From: Prionace glauca
Taxonomy: Eukaryota; Chordata; Chondrichthyes; Carcharhiniformes; Carcharhinidae
Direction of reading: 5' to 3'
DNA length: 64,000 nt
Assembly: GCA_037974335.1 (NCBI GenBank)
Contig: CM075760.1
Location: 8,305,432-8,369,431, forward strand
The position numbers and the translations under genes are program-made. Under the pieces are notes generated by a model. It was not told the origin of the DNA, did no database searches, and saw only the letters and a program-made list of their open reading frames with translations. This document shows positions 19,989 to 31,440 of this stretch, piece after piece. Position 1 is the first letter of the stretch, and each line of letters starts with the position of its first letter.

Positions 19989-21026
19989 TTATTTGTGAAC
20001 TCGCTGGTGACTCATCAGGGTGGATGAGCGAGTGAATCTCTTCCCACACACGAAGCAAATGAATGGTCTCTCCCCAGTGTGAATTCGCTGGTGTCTCTGC
20101 AGGGTGGCTGACTGAGTAAATCCTTTCTCACACTGCAAACAAACGAATGGCTTCTCCCCAGTGTGAACCCGCTGGTGTGCAGTCAGTTGACATAATTGTC
20201 TAAACCCAGTCCCGCAGTGAGAGCACCTGAACGGTCTCTCGTCAGTGTGAACAAGCTGATGGCGCATCAGGTCCGCAGAACCTTTGTAGCATTTCTCACA
20301 GTCAGCACATTTAAAAGGTCTCTCGTCAGTGTGAACTTGCTGGTGTTTCAGCAGAGTGGACGAATCACTGAATCCCTTCCCACATTTGGAGCAGGTGAAT
20401 GTTCTCTCCCCTGTGTGAACTCGATGGTGTTGTAGAAGCCCTGATGATCGAGTGAATCTCTTCCCACATTTGAAACAGATGAATGGCTTCTCCCCAGTGT
20501 GAATTCGTTGATGTGCAGTGAGTTCAGATGATTGTCTGAACCCCGTCTCGCAGTGAGAGCATCTGAAGGGTCTCTCATCAGTGTGAACAAGCTGATGTCG
20601 CATTAGGTTCAGAGAACTTTTATAGCACTTCCCACAGTTCGGGCATTTGAATGGTCTCTCATCAGTGTGAACTTGCTGATGTTTCAGCAGAGTGGATGAA
20701 TCAGTAAATCCCTTCCCACACTTGGAGCAAGTGAACGGCCTCTCCCCGGTGTGAACTCGGTGGTGTTGTTGCAGCCCAGATGATCGAGTGAATCCCTTCC
20801 CACACTCGGGACAGGTGAATGGCTTCTGCCCATTATGAACACGCTGGTGCCTCAACAGGTTGGATGACCAAGTGAATCCCTTCCCACACTCAGGGCAGGT
20901 GAATGGCCTCTCCCCAGTGTGACGGGGATGATGAGTTTCCAGCTCAGACGGGGATCTGAATCCCTGCTCACAGTCTCCAGATTTCCATGGTTTATATGCA
21001 CTGTGAACGTTGCTGTTTTCTTGCAT
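19989..21026 (-). CDS. ZNF-5, C2H2 zinc-finger protein, 11 fingers plus one degenerate
   Basis: The frame opens at ATG 21026-21024 ([19 protein letters not shown]). The first finger has serine instead of its first cysteine and so probably does not bind zinc. Eleven intact fingers follow: CPEC, CPEC, CSKC, CPNC, CSHC, CFKC, CSKC, CADC, CSHC, CLQC, CFVC. Fingers 3-6 and 7-10 are two copies of the same four-finger block in the same order (TRSSGL, DSSTL, YK-S, R-Q-L helices), a clear internal duplication of about 336 bases. The frame is open upstream as far as a splice acceptor (CAG at 21111-21109), through a [18 protein letters not shown] stretch, so the true start could be in an earlier exon. 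No effector domain is seen. It is probably functional. Confidence 0.88.
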   Translation of the reverse strand: MQENSNVHSAYKPWKSGDCEQGFRSPSELETHHPRHTGERPFTCPECGKGFTWSSNLLRHQRVHNGQKPFTCPECGKGFTRSSGLQQHHRVHTGERPFTCSKCGKGFTDSSTLLKHQQVHTDERPFKCPNCGKCYKSSLNLMRHQLVHTDERPFRCSHCETGFRQSSELTAHQRIHTGEKPFICFKCGKRFTRSSGLLQHHRVHTGERTFTCSKCGKGFSDSSTLLKHQQVHTDERPFKCADCEKCYKGSADLMRHQLVHTDERPFRCSHCGTGFRQLCQLTAHQRVHTGEKPFVCLQCEKGFTQSATLQRHQRIHTGERPFICFVCGKRFTRSSTLMSHQRVHK

Positions 21027-21130
21027 GTTAAAAACCCAATGATATTCAGATCCTGATGTGATGTTTGGTTTCAGTTTCCCTGACTGCAAATCTTCCCCTT
21101 CTAACACCCTGTGAAATTGATTTAAAACAG
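21027..21130 (-). other. splice acceptor and exon start of ZNF-5
   Basis: Minus-strand CAATTTCACAG at 21119-21109, then GGTGTTAGAAGGGGAAGATT, is the same acceptor-exon junction as in ZNF-7 and ZNF-11. It resembles the CAG-GATATTAGAAG junction of the plus-strand genes. Confidence 0.65.
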
Positions 21131-21534
21131 AAAGAAGGGAGTGAGAGAGAACTCACAAAAAACAGAAAGGCAGGTTGTGAAGTTGATTTGGTTTTAGCAC
21201 CAATTTCCCACCCCTCCCTGAATCCTTTGATTCCCTGAAAGATCTCTCCAGCTCTGGGCTAGAATTTTCCTCCATTTTAATCCCGGGAAAACTACTGTTA
21301 TTGTCTCCACTCTCTGCTACAAATTCTACCCATTGACTCCATCCCCTTCCTCGGAAATTGTCTGAGCTGAGCCAGACTGTTCACAACCACAGCAAAATAT
21401 TTCACCCAACCTGAGAATCTGACCACAAATCCACATCATTACCAAGGCCAGTTCCACCTCAGTAACATCACCCAACTCCAATCTACTCTGTTCATCTCTG
21501 CTAAAACTGTCACTCGTTCCTTTGTTTCGATTGG
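21131..21534. other. intron or upstream sequence of ZNF-5
   Basis: No coding sequence or named repeat is seen. The text around AACTCACAAAAAACAGAAAGGC is shared with the same position upstream of ZNF-7 (30330-30360) and ZNF-11 (44160-44210), so it is paralogous intron. Confidence 0.5.
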
Positions 21535-24090
21535 ATTTGATTTATAATTGTCACGTGTATTAGTATACAGTGAAAAGTATTGTTTACTGCATGCTATACA
21601 GACAAAGCATACCGTTCATAGAGAAGGAAAGGAGACTGTAGTGCAAGAGTCATAGATAGGGTTTAGAGAAAGATCAACTTAATGCAACGTTGGTCCATTC
21701 AAAAGTCTGACAGCAGCAGGGAAGAAGCTATCCTTGAGTCGGTTGGTACGTGACCTCAGATTTTTGTATCTTTTTCCCGACGGAAGAAAGTGGAAGAGAG
21801 AATATCCGAGGTGCATGGAGTCTTTAATTATGCTGGCTGCTTTAGCAAGGCAACAGGAAGTGTAGACGGGGTCAGTGGATGGCAGGCTGGTTTGTGTGAT
21901 GGACTGGGCTACATTCACAACCTTCTGTAGTTCCTTGCGGTCTTAGGCAGAGCAGGAGCCATACCAAGCTGATGCAAATGCTTTCTATGGTGCATCTGTA
22001 AAAGTTGGTGAAAGTCACAGCTAACATGCCAAATTTCATAGTCATACAGGTTTACAGCATGGAAACAGGCCCTTCGGCCCAACTTGCTATGCTGCCATTT
22101 TTTAAACACCTAAGCTCGTCCCAATTGTCTGCATTTGGCCCCTATCCCTCTATACCCATCTTACCCATGTAACTGTCTAAACTTATTTTAAAAGCCAAAA
22201 TTGTACTTACCTCTACTACTATGTCTGGCAGCTTGTCCCAGACACTCACCACCTTCTGTGTGAAATAATTACCCCTCTGGATCCTTTTGTATCTCTCCCC
22301 TCTCACCTTTAACCGATGCCCTCTAGTTTTAGACTCCCTTACCTTTGGGAAAAGATATTGACTATCTAGCTGATCTATGCTTCTTGTTGTTTTATAGACC
22401 TCTATAAGATCACCCCTCAGCCTCTAATGCTCCAGAAAAAAAAAGTCCCAGTCTGTCCAGCCTCTCTTTATAACTCAAACCATCAAGTCCTGGTAGCATC
22501 TTAGTAAATCTCTTCTGCACTCTTTCTAGCTTAATAATATCCTTTCTATAATAGGGTGACCAGAACGGAACACAGCATTCCAAGTGTGGCCTTACCAATG
22601 TCTTATACAATTTCAACAACTCCTGTATTCAATATTCTGACCAATGAAACCAAGCACGCTGATTGCCTTCTTCACCCTCTGGCCACCTGTGACTCCACTC
22701 TCAATGAGCTATGAACCTGTACTCCTAGATCTCTTTGTTCTGTAACTCTCCCCAGTGGCCTACCATTAACTGGGTAAGTCCTGTCCTGGTTCAATCTCCC
22801 AAAATGCAACACCTTGCAGTTATCTGAATTAAACTTTATCTGCCATTCATCGGCTCACTGGCCCAATTGATCAAGATCCTGTTGCAATCCAAGATAACCT
22901 TCTTCACTGTTTACTACGCCACCAATCTTGGTGTCATCTGCAAACTTACAAACCATGCCTCCTATATTCTCATCCAAATCATTAATAGAAATGACAGATA
23001 ACAGTGGACCCAGCACCGATCCCTGAGACACTCTGCTGGTCACCGGTCTCCAGTTTGAAAAACAACCCTCTACAACCACTGTCTGGCTTCTGTCACCAAG
23101 TCAATTTTGTATGCATTTAGCTACCTCACCCTAGATCCCATGAGATTTTCCATAGTCTTCTGAGAAGGTAGAGGCATGGGTGGGCTTTCTTAACTACAGT
23201 GTTGGTCTGGGGGGACCAGGACAAGTTGTTAATTATCTGGACTCCTAAAAACTTGAAACGTTCATCCATTTCTATTTCATTCCCGTTGATGTAGACAGGG
23301 CATGTTCTCCACTATGTTTCCTTTAGTAAATGACAATTTCCTTAATTTTGTTTACGTTAAGGGAGAGATTATTGTTGTCGCACCAGTTCACCAGATTCTC
23401 TGTCTCATTCCTGTACTCTGTCTCGTCATTGCTGGAGATCCAACCCACTACGGTGGTGTCACCAGCAAACTTGAAAATCGAGTTGGAGGGAAATTTGGCC
23501 ACAGTCACACTTGTATAAGGAGTATAGTAAGGGCTGAGAACATAACCTTGTGGGGGTATCGGTGTTGAGGATGATCGAGGAGGAGGTGTTGTTGCCTATC
23601 CTTACTGATTGTGGTCTGTGGGTTAGAAAGTTCAGCATCCAGTCACAGAGGGAGGAGCTGAGCCCAGGCCATGCAGTTTGGAGATGAGTTTTGTGGGAAT
23701 AATGATGTTGAAGGCTGAGCTGTAGTCAATAAATAGGAGTCTGACATATCTGTCTTTGTAATCTAGATGTTCTAGGGTTGAGTGCGGGGCAGGGAATTGG
23801 TGTCTGCTGTGGACTTGTTGAGGCAGTACGTGAAGTGTATTGGATCCAGGCAGTCCGAGAGGCTGGAATTGATTCGTGCCATGACTAACCTTTTGAAGCA
23901 CTTCATAAAGATGGATGTTAGACCCACCAGACGATAGTCATTAAGGCACACTGCTTGGCTTTTCTTTGGCACTGGGATGATGGTCGCCATCTTGAAGCAG
24001 GCAGACCTCAGATTGTTGTGAAGAGATGTTGATGATGTCTGCGAATACCCCCTCCAGCTGGTCCATGCAGGATCTGAGTGCTTGTTAGCA
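21535..24090 (-). mobile_element. L2-like LINE, two parts around a nested insertion
   Basis: The minus strand carries an L2-like RT: SLHNNLRSACFKMATIIPVP, the [15 protein letters not shown] block, [18 protein letters not shown], the [11 protein letters not shown] catalytic region (one of the two aspartates lost), and the C-terminal CLAKAASIIKD and FFPAAVRLLNG blocks, ending with the tail at 21535. Several frameshifts and stops are present. Part 1 is 21535-22043 and part 2 is 23151-24090. A CR1-like element lies between them. Confidence 0.85.
22044..23150 (-). mobile_element. CR1-like LINE nested in the L2-like LINE
   Basis: The minus strand encodes FADDTKIGGVVNSEEG (near 22930), TSRVSQGSVLGPLLSV (near 23030) and the C-terminal VRPHLECCVPFWSPYYRKDI block, ending at the module AGGCCCTTCGGCCCAAC (22067-22083). 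CATAGTC is found at both junctions (22037-22043 and 23151-23157), a convincing 7-base target-site duplication. It is 5' truncated. Confidence 0.88.
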
Positions 24091-24099
24091 TTAGACTTA

Positions 24100-24645
24100 A
24101 TAATTCTAACACACCCCTGGCCTGTCTTCCTCACTCAACCTGTCCATTAACTTCAGGTCATCACAATTCTGCTGCCCACGTGTTTACTCATTCCAAATCT
24201 TGTTCACCCATCACCCCTGTGCTACAAAGACTCCTGTTTACGAATCAACATTTTAAGTTACTCATCCTTGTTCTCAAATCCCTCCAGTTTCACTCCTCCC
24301 TACCTCTGTAATCTCCTCTTGGCTCACAACCCTCCAGTATCTCTGCATTCCTTTCATTCCAGCTTCCTCAGCATTCACAGTTTTAAACACTCTATCCTAC
24401 ATACACGCACACCTAGTTACCAAGGCCACAATCTTTCGAATTTCCCCTTAAACTGCTCCCCCTCTATATTATCCATTTAAGATGCTCATTAAAATTACCT
24501 CTTTAACCAAGCCTTTAACCATCCACCCTCATGTCTGCTCACATGACTCTGTGTCAAATGTTGCTTTATAACACATCTGAGAAACACCTCAGAATGTTTC
24601 AGTACATGAAAGATGCTGTATAAATACATATTGTAATTATTGATT
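24100..24645 (+). mobile_element. LINE-like 3' fragment
   Basis: The plus strand has GHHNSAAHVFTHSKSC and FKLLILVLKSLQ, similar to the C-terminal region of L2-type RTs, and ends with AGATGCTGTATAAATACAT, the common 3'-tail motif of such elements. The clade is uncertain. Confidence 0.5.
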
Positions 24646-24654
24646 CAGAGATCA

Positions 24655-24970
24655 TAGAACCCTACAGTGCAGAACGAGGCTATTCGGCCCATTGAGTCTG
24701 CACCGACCACAATCCCACCCAGGGCCTACCCCCACATATTTTACCCATTAATCCCTCTAACCTACGCATCTCAGAACACTAAGGCAATTTTTTTGCCATG
24801 GCCAATCAACCTAACCCGCACATCTTTGGACTGTGGGACGAAATTAGAGCACCCAGATGAAACCCACGCAGACACAAGTAGAATGTGCAAACTCCACACA
24901 CACAGCGACCCGCGCCGGGAATCGAATCTGGGTCCCGGGAGCAGCAGTGCTAACCACTGTGCCACCATGC
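24655..24970 (-). mobile_element. full-length tRNA-type SINE, minus
   Basis: The copy runs from CCTACAGTGCAGAACGAGGC to AGCAGTGCTAACCACTGTGC, with the B-box region inverted (GGGAATCGAATCTGGGTCCC). It is close in length to the copy at 15768. Confidence 0.85.
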
Positions 24971-25249
24971 CACAGAGATGTATGCAGAGATGTATCACCG
25001 TCCCTTCATCATCACTGGGTGAATAGCTTGTAACTCCTGACCTAACGGGGAGCACCTCCACGACATGGACTGCAATTGATCACAATTTTCTCCACAGGTA
25101 ATTAGGATGGGAAATATTTTCTGTTGGTTTTGTTAGTGAAAAGACAGAGTAGTGGGATGAACTGATTTCCCTTGTAGAGAACCAGCACATGCATGACGGG
25201 TTAGTCATTTTCTGTTGTGTAATAATTCAATGTTTCTGTGCCTTAATGG

Positions 25250-25790
25250 AAAAGAGACCGATTCTGGAGGCCAGGACCTAACTTCTGGAATCAATGCCCA
25301 TTGCCTCTTATAGAGGTGGCGTTGCACATGCGCCCTGTTGCCTATTGCCCCCTATAAAGATGGCTACCGCCCTGCTGTCCATTACCTCCAATAAATAGGG
25401 CGGCCACGCTGCCCATTGTTCTCTAAAGATGGAGGCTACAAAATCGGTCAAGCAGGGCGTCGGGCGTCTTATTTGTGGTTTGAAGCTCATATCCAATGTT
25501 TACGAAAGCTCTGCTTCCTACACCGGGTGTTATGGGCCCTCCCTTTTGATCCTCAGGCTCCACTTCATCTCACTCACCGCTGTCTCCAGTTTCTGCTCTC
25601 CCTGCTGCTCCAACACCATCCCATCCGATCACCGCCTACACTGCACTGCGCATGCTCCAGCCAGAGCGGCACTGAGCCTGCGCAATGATCGCCTGTATTC
25701 AAGATAGGGTGTAGTCCCTCTCTCGGTGCACGCTGGGTAATAGCACCGCCATTGCCACTTGATATTGTCAAATATAAATACATCTTCCCT
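25250..25790 (-). promoter_or_regulatory. GC-rich promoter block, possibly for ZNF-5
   Basis: The block contains AAAGATGGC-type YY1-like sites (near 25356 and 25426), an inverted CACCGCCATTG (25745), NRF1-like GCGCATGCTCC (25647) and TGCGCAATG words, and repeated CCCATTG elements. Similar sequence surrounds 57550-57850 and 62900-63030. ZNF-5 (-) is the nearest gene downstream, though 4 kb of LINEs and SINE lie between. The assignment is inference. Confidence 0.45.
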
Positions 25791-26169
25791 GGTCCATGAT
25801 CATAATGACTGGCCGAGAATGGTTTCCTCCTGCTCCTATTTTCTATGAAAATATATTTAAACAGGCTTATTTTAAATTAGTTAACACCTTCCTCGAAATA
25901 GTGTGCATAGTGTAATTACCACAATCATTTATCAGTCTGGAAATTTAAACCTGCTGTTTCACTTCCAGTCAGGAACAGGTCGTAGTTTTACACTAATCTT
26001 TGATTTGACAGCCTTCACCTTTGTTCAAAAGTCAGAATTGTTGCAAACTCTCTGCAGCTGTGACAGATCTGCTGAGTTTTTCTAGCTTTGTTTTTATTTC
26101 AGATTTCCAGCATATGTAGTATTTTGATTTTCTTTCACAATTATTCATCCTGACTCTAAACATAGTTAT

Positions 26170-27048
26170 AAGAAACTTACATAAGAAATAGGAGCAGGAG
26201 TAGGCCATCTAGCCCTTAGAGCCTGCCCCGCCATTCAATAAGATCATGGCTGATCTGTTGTGGCTCAGTTCCACATTCCCGCCCTCTCCCCATAACCCTT
26301 AATCCCCTCACTTATCAAAAACCCATCAACCCGCGTCTTAAAAATATTTAGCGAGGTAGCCTCCACCACTTCAACGGGCAGAGAATTCCAGAGATTCACC
26401 ACCCTTTGAGTGAAGAAGTTCCTCCTCAACTCTGTTCTAAACCGCCCCCCCCCCTTTATCTTGAGGCTGTGCCCTCTAAGTCCTACTATTCTTTCTGAGC
26501 GGGAAGAGTCTCTCCACCTCTATCCTATCCATCCCATTCATCATCTTATACGTCTCAATGAGATCTCCCCTCATTCTTCTAAACTCTAACGAGTACAAGC
26601 CTAGTTTATTCAGCCTCTCCTCATTGCTCAACCCCCTCAACTCCGGTATCAGCCTAGTAAACCTCCTCTGCACTCCCTCCAAGGCCAAAATATCCTTGCG
26701 TAAGTACAGTGCCCAAAACTGCACACAGTACTCCAGCTGCGGCCTCACCAATGCCCTTTACAGTCGCAGCAAGACCTCCCTACTTTTATATTCAATTCCC
26801 CTCGCTATGAAGGCCAGCATCCCATTCGCCTTCCTGATCATCTGCTGCACCTGCAAGCTGGGTTTTTGCGACTCATGCACAAGGACCCCAAGGTCCCTCT
26901 GCACCGTTGCCTGCTGCAGTTTTTCACCACGTAAGTGATAATCCTTCCTACCATTCCTCCTATCAAAGTGGACCACCTCGCACTTGCCAACATTAAATTC
27001 CATTTGCCATTTCCTGGCCCATTTGCCCAGCCTATCTAGATCCTTCTG
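26170..27048 (-). mobile_element. young CR1-like LINE fragment
   Basis: It is nearly identical to the corresponding part of the copies at 1983 and 54070: the minus-strand segments MEFNVGKCEVVHFDRRNGRK, QVQQMIRKANGMLAFIARG and [13 protein letters not shown] are open over long runs. The end has ATAAGAAATAGGAGCAGGAG. It is 5' truncated near 27048. Confidence 0.88.
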
Positions 27049-27337
27049 TTAAAAGAGCCTTCAGTTCCATGTCTAGGAGCTCTGGACTATGGAAGAGAGC
27101 AGCTGGGACATATTTCTGACACACCTCAGGATTAACCCAGTTTGCTGTCAGAGAGATGAGAAAGACCAAAGTGTTGTTTGTCCCTGTCAGTGTGACCCTA
27201 TGGCAGGAACAGACTGAACTTCTGTTCCTACTGTATGATCCTCCCCCATATTGCCCTTTCTGAGCTCCAGCCAGTCAATGTTAAACACTCAGCTGGGAAA
27301 GACAAACATCTCCAATAATGTATTCAAACAAATCTGT

Positions 27338-27354
27338 TTTATTTCACATTTATT
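27338..27354 (-). terminator. poly(A) signals of ZNF-6
   Basis: Two minus-strand AATAAA words (27343-27338 and 27354-27349) sit at the end of a 3'UTR that matches ZNF-3, -11 and -14 (AACATCATTAGAAACAAA at 27394-27411). Confidence 0.6.
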
Positions 27355-27488
27355 TAGAATATTCAACTTCAGTCCAGTTACAGAGATTATTAACATCATT
27401 AGAAACAAATTTCAAATATCAGAATGAACATAGTTCAGTGCTGAATGTGATTCACAGAAGGAATAACAGCAAAATCCGGCCCCTGTAG

Positions 27489-28173
27489 TCACTTAGGCTC
27501 ACTCTGCTGTGTTAGAAAGTAAGATAACTGAGTGAATCTCTCCTCACACATGGAGCAGGTGAATAGTCTTTGAATGTATCTGTGTATCAGCAGATACATT
27601 TTGCATTTAAATCTCTGCTCACAGTCAGAACTTTGAAAAGATTCCTTATCAGTGCGAACAAGTTGATGTGTATTGAGGTGCGATAACTGACTGAATCTCT
27701 TCCCAAACTGGAGCAGGTGAATGGCCTCACCCAGAGTGAGTGCACTCGTGAACATTCAGTTCACATGACTAGCTGAACCCAGTTTCACAGTGAGAGACTC
27801 TGGATGGTTTGCTGTCAGTGTGAACCTGCTGATAGCACATCAGATCCACAGACATTTTAAAACATTTTTCACAATCCAGACATTTAAAATATATTCCATC
27901 AGTGTGAACTCACTGACGAATTAACAAAATGAATGAATCAGTGAATTGCTTTCAATACATGGAGCAGGTGAATGATCTCTTCCTGGTGTGAACTGTCTGC
28001 AGTTGCTGCAGGATGGACAATTGCCTGAATCTCTTACTACACTGAGAGCAGATGAGTGGAGTGGAACCAGTGTGAATGCACTGGTGAACCATCAATGAAG
28101 TGCATTTTTAAAGCTCCTGTCACAGTTGCAGAATTTAAATCCTCTCTCTGCAGTATGAACCCACTGGTGTGTG
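27489..28173 (-). pseudogene. ZNF-6, heavily decayed zinc-finger array
   Basis: About eight fingers can still be traced on the minus strand. The downstream end keeps an open run with FGKRFSQLSHLNTHQLV, a CEQRFKCKMYLLIH finger that has lost ligands, and CSMCEERFTQLSYFLTQQ, where the last helix lacks histidines. Upstream, from about 27760 to 28173, finger remnants are split between frames (a FKFCNCDRSFKNALH remnant at the upstream end). The 3'UTR and poly(A) signals are still recognisable, so this was once a full member of the cluster. The number of lesions is high and it is certainly dead. No start codon or promoter could be assigned. Confidence 0.8.
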
Positions 28174-28182
28174 TGAGACTGG

Positions 28183-28435
28183 ATGGAGAAAAGTGGGAGT
28201 TCAGGGCTCAGACAAGAAGGATGTCGAGAGACAGTTTGGCCCATTAGGCTAATGGAATGGAGCAAAGCAGCAGAGACAGCTGATGGGATTATCTCAATCT
28301 TAGTGACAAAGCATTTCCATGAGCTGCTCACACTTGTTGTTGGAGGTGAGGATGGAGAAAACAGGGGAGAGGGAGAGCCCTTCAAAAGGAAATGACTTGT
28401 ATTAGAGATATTAAAAATATTCACAATGTTTAAGA
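28183..28435 (+). repeat. 3'-flank segment shared by ZNF genes
   Basis: The stretch around TCTCAATCTTAGTGACAAAG and CACACTTGTTGTTGGAGGTG recurs at 60705-60960 and in part at 42735-42870, each time downstream of a minus-strand ZNF gene (-7, -14, -11). It was therefore duplicated together with the genes. Its origin is unknown. Confidence 0.65.
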
Positions 28436-28697
28436 CAAACCTAGAATACCTAAGTGCAGAAGGAGGCCATTTGGCTCATTGAGCATACACTGACAATATT
28501 CCCACCCAGTAACTCCATGTATTTACTCTGCCAATCCCTCTGACAATGAGGAGTCACCTAGCATGGCCAATCAACCTAACCCACATATCTTTGGACTGTG
28601 GGAGGAAACACATGCGGTCATTCCAGGGCCGGAATTGAACTTGGATCCCTAGCGCTGTGATGCAGCAGTGCTAACAACTGTTACCGTATCACCCTGA
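28435..28697 (-). mobile_element. tRNA-type SINE, minus
   Basis: The module GTGCAGAAGGAGGCCATTTG starts the copy and the head AGCAGTGCTAACAACTG ends it. A short stretch in the middle of the body is missing. It lies between the 3'UTR of ZNF-7 and the shared flank segment. Confidence 0.8.
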
Positions 28698-28773
28698 GAT
28701 GGAATATACATCAGCAGAAACAGAGCCCAATGAACATGGTTCCTTTCTGGATGTAATTGATGGCAAAATCCAC

Positions 28774-30204
28774 TCACTTGTGAACTCGCTGGTGTGTTAG
28801 CAGATTGGATGAATGAGCAAATCCCTTCCCACACACAGAGCAGGTGTACGGCTTCTCCCCAGTGTGAACTCGCTTGTGTATCAGCAAGTTGAATGAATGA
28901 GAAAATCCCTTTCCACATTCTGAGCAGGTGAACGGCCTCTCCCCAGTGTGAATGCGCTGGTGTACAGTGAGATGACATAATTCTCTGAACGCAGTCCCAC
29001 AATCAGAGCATCTGAACGGTCTCTCTCCAGTGTGAACGCGTCGATGGGACACCAGATTGCAGGAAATCTTAAAGCCCTTCCCGCAGTCTGGACATTTAAA
29101 AGGTCTCTCCTCAGTGTGAATTCGTTGATGGCATACGAGTTCCCCTGAACGTTTAAAGCTTTTTCCACATTCTGCGCATTTAAAAGGTCTCTCCTCAGTG
29201 TGAGTGCGCTGATGTGATGTGAGGGCAGATGATGTCTTGAACCCAATCCCACAGTGAGAGCACCTAAATGGGCTCTCATCAGTGTGGACACGTTGATGGC
29301 ACAGCAGCTTCGCAGAACTTTTATAGCACTTCCCACATTCTGGGCATTTAAATGGTCTCTCAGTAGTGTGAACTTGCTGGTGTCTTAGCAAATTGGTGGA
29401 CTGACTGAATCCCTTCCCACATTTGGAGCAGATGTAAGGTTTCTCATGAGTGTGAATTCGTTGGTGTCTCTGCAGACTAGATGAGTGAGTGAATCCCTTC
29501 CCACATTGAGAGCAGGAGAATGGCTTCTCCCCAGTGTGAGTGCGCCAGTGTACAGACAGGTCACTCGATTGCCTGAATGCAGTGCCACACTGAGAGCATC
29601 TGAAAGGTCTCTCATCAGTGTGAGTGCGCTGGTGTTTAGTTAGGGCATTGGATGACTTGAACCCACTCCCACAGTCAGAGCACCTGAAAGGCCTCTCGTC
29701 AGTGTGAATATGTTGATGGGACATGAGTTCCCCTGCACTTTTAAAGCACTTCCCACAGTCCGGGCATTTAAAAGGTCTGTCCTCAGTATGAACTCGCTGG
29801 TGTGCCAGCAGGTTAGGCGACCTTGAGAATCTCTTCCCACATTCGGAGCAGATGAATGGCTTCTCCCCGGTCTGAACTCGCTGGCTTTTCATCCCACACT
29901 CAGAGGAGCTCAATAGCCTCTTCCCATTGTGGACTTCCTGGTGTCTTAGCAAGTTGGTTAACTGAGTGAATCCGTTCCCACAGTCAGAGCAGATGAATGG
30001 TTTCTCCCCAGTGTGACTGCGGCAATGCATTTCCAGGTGAGATGGGGATTGGAATCTCTTCCCACAGTCCTCACATTTCCACGGTTTCTTCTTGGTGTGA
30101 CTGCAATTGTGTGTTGATAGGTAAGATAATTGGCTGAAGCCTCTTCCACACACAGAACACGTGTACGGTTTCTCCCCAGTGTGAACGGTTCTTTTTCTTG
30201 CCAT
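28774..30204 (-). CDS. ZNF-7, C2H2 zinc-finger protein, 16 fingers plus one degenerate
   Basis: This is the longest array of the window. The ATG at 30204-30202 opens [20 protein letters not shown], so a leading finger with the GRGF helix start precedes the WKC finger, as in ZNF-11 and ZNF-14. Sixteen fingers have full C2H2 ligands. A seventeenth, between fingers 3 and 4, is reduced to [12 protein letters not shown], with one cysteine and the whole helix gone but the frame kept. Finger types with HTDERP or HTEERP linkers and [10 protein letters not shown] or CSHCG-GF helices alternate, as in ZNF-5 and ZNF-11. The stop TGA at 28776-28774 follows HQRVHK. The 5' side has a splice acceptor near 30311. 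It is presumably a nuclear DNA-binding protein and probably functional. No KRAB is seen. Confidence 0.9.
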   Translation of the reverse strand: MARKRTVHTGEKPYTCSVCGRGFSQLSYLSTHNCSHTKKKPWKCEDCGKRFQSPSHLEMHCRSHTGEKPFICSDCGNGFTQLTNLLRHQEVHNGKRLLSSSECGMKSQRVQTGEKPFICSECGKRFSRSPNLLAHQRVHTEDRPFKCPDCGKCFKSAGELMSHQHIHTDERPFRCSDCGSGFKSSNALTKHQRTHTDERPFRCSQCGTAFRQSSDLSVHWRTHTGEKPFSCSQCGKGFTHSSSLQRHQRIHTHEKPYICSKCGKGFSQSTNLLRHQQVHTTERPFKCPECGKCYKSSAKLLCHQRVHTDESPFRCSHCGIGFKTSSALTSHQRTHTEERPFKCAECGKSFKRSGELVCHQRIHTEERPFKCPDCGKGFKISCNLVSHRRVHTGERPFRCSDCGTAFRELCHLTVHQRIHTGERPFTCSECGKGFSHSFNLLIHKRVHTGEKPYTCSVCGKGFAHSSNLLTHQRVHK

Positions 30205-30340
30205 GTTAAAAATCTGCTGATATTTACACTGTGATAAGTTATGCAACTGTCAGATCCAGATGTGATGTTTGGTTTGAATCTCCTGACTGCAACCCTCTCG
30301 AAATCCTGTGAAATTGGTTTGAAACAGAAAAAAGGGAGTG
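30205..30340 (-). other. exon start and splice acceptor of ZNF-7
   Basis: The minus-strand CCAATTTCACAG then GATTTCGAGAGGG near 30311 matches the acceptor of ZNF-5 and ZNF-11. Between acceptor and ATG a TGA at about 30249 lies in frame, so here translation must start within this exon. Confidence 0.6.
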
Positions 30341-30639
30341 AGAGAGAGAACCCACAAAACAGGTTGTGAAATTGAGCTGAATAAATCTGGTAATTTGTGG
30401 GGCCGACAGGAGGAAAACATGACCATGAAAGCTGCCAGATTGTTGTAAAAAATTCAACTGATTCACAAATTTCCTTCAGGGAAAGGGGTGAGACGGAGAA
30501 GATGGAAGAGGCAGGAGTCATATCGACAATCAACCAAGACTTTAAAATCTCCCATACGCTCAACCTCGATCACTTGGTGAGATCAGGTATTAGGAGTCTG
30601 TGAACATCATCACTGGTATTCACACACTGTCCTGACTAA

Positions 30640-31118
30640 AGGTTGACCAGGATGTTTTCTGATTTCGAGGACATCAGCTATGAGGAGTGGTTGAACAAAC
30701 TAGGATTGTTTTCACTGTAAAGACAGAGGCAGAGGGGAGATCTGATAGAGGTGAAAAAATTCTGAAAAGCATAGACAAGGTGGATATTCAGATGCTTTTT
30801 CCCAGGGTGGAAGTGTCAATTACAAGGGGGTACAGGTTCAAGGTGAGGGGGGGGGGGGAGTTTAAGGGAGAAATGCAGGGGAAGTTTTTCACAAAGAGAG
30901 TGGTGGATGCCTGGAACATGCTGCCAGAGGAGGTGGTGGAAGGAGGGACATTAGCAACATTTAACAGGCATCTGAATGGGTCCATGAATGGGGAGGGAGT
31001 AGACGGATATGGATGAAGTGAGGGCAGAAGGTACTTTTTAGATAATTTTGGGCACCATGATCGGCACAGGTTTGGAGAACCGAAGGGTCTTTTCCTGTGC
31101 TGTATTTTCTTTGTTCTT
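30640..31118 (+). mobile_element. CR1-like LINE, 3' end
   Basis: The plus strand keeps KVDIQMLFPRVEVSITRGYR and the KFFTKRVVDAWNMLPEEVVE block, then the GAACCGAAGGGTC module and the TTCTTTGTTCTTT tail. A run of 13 G lies in the middle (about 30847). It sits in the intron of ZNF-7. Confidence 0.8.
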
Positions 31119-31149
31119 TAACTCTTATGGCATCCAGTATTGGATGAAC

Positions 31150-31440
31150 GGAAATTTCCTTTGTGAACTATCCAGATCCTAATGAATCTGAAGATTCTAT
31201 CAATGTTGAAGTGATGCTTGGCTTAAAATTCTCATTGACAAATCCTCCCCCTCCAACTCCCTCGGTGCACCCGAACAGGCACTGGAGTGGGGCGACTTGG
31301 GGGTTTTCACAGTAACTTCAATGCGGTGTCAATGTAAGCATACTTGTGACACCAATAAATAAACCCTAACTCCCTGTAAAAGGAGTTTTAAAATCCATCA
31401 CTGTCATTCCAGGATAGACATTGACAATCTCTCTCCTCCT
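31150..31440 (-). other. second splice-type block upstream of ZNF-7, split by a SINE tail
   Basis: The minus strand shows the block ATCCTGGAATGACAGTGATGG then TAAAACTCCTTTTACAGGG, with the acceptor near 31377, as seen upstream of the other genes. A plus-oriented SINE tail (31267-31370, ACAGTAACTTCAATGCGGTG to AATAAATAAACCC) follows immediately, with TTGACAAATCC-type exon sequence beyond. ZNF-7 therefore seems to carry two such blocks in series. Confidence 0.5.
31267..31370 (+). mobile_element. SINE tail fragment
   Basis: Only the tail with GTTTTCACAGTAACTTCA and CTTGTGACACCAATAAATAA is present. It is the same tail as at 44578 and 59170. Confidence 0.65.
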
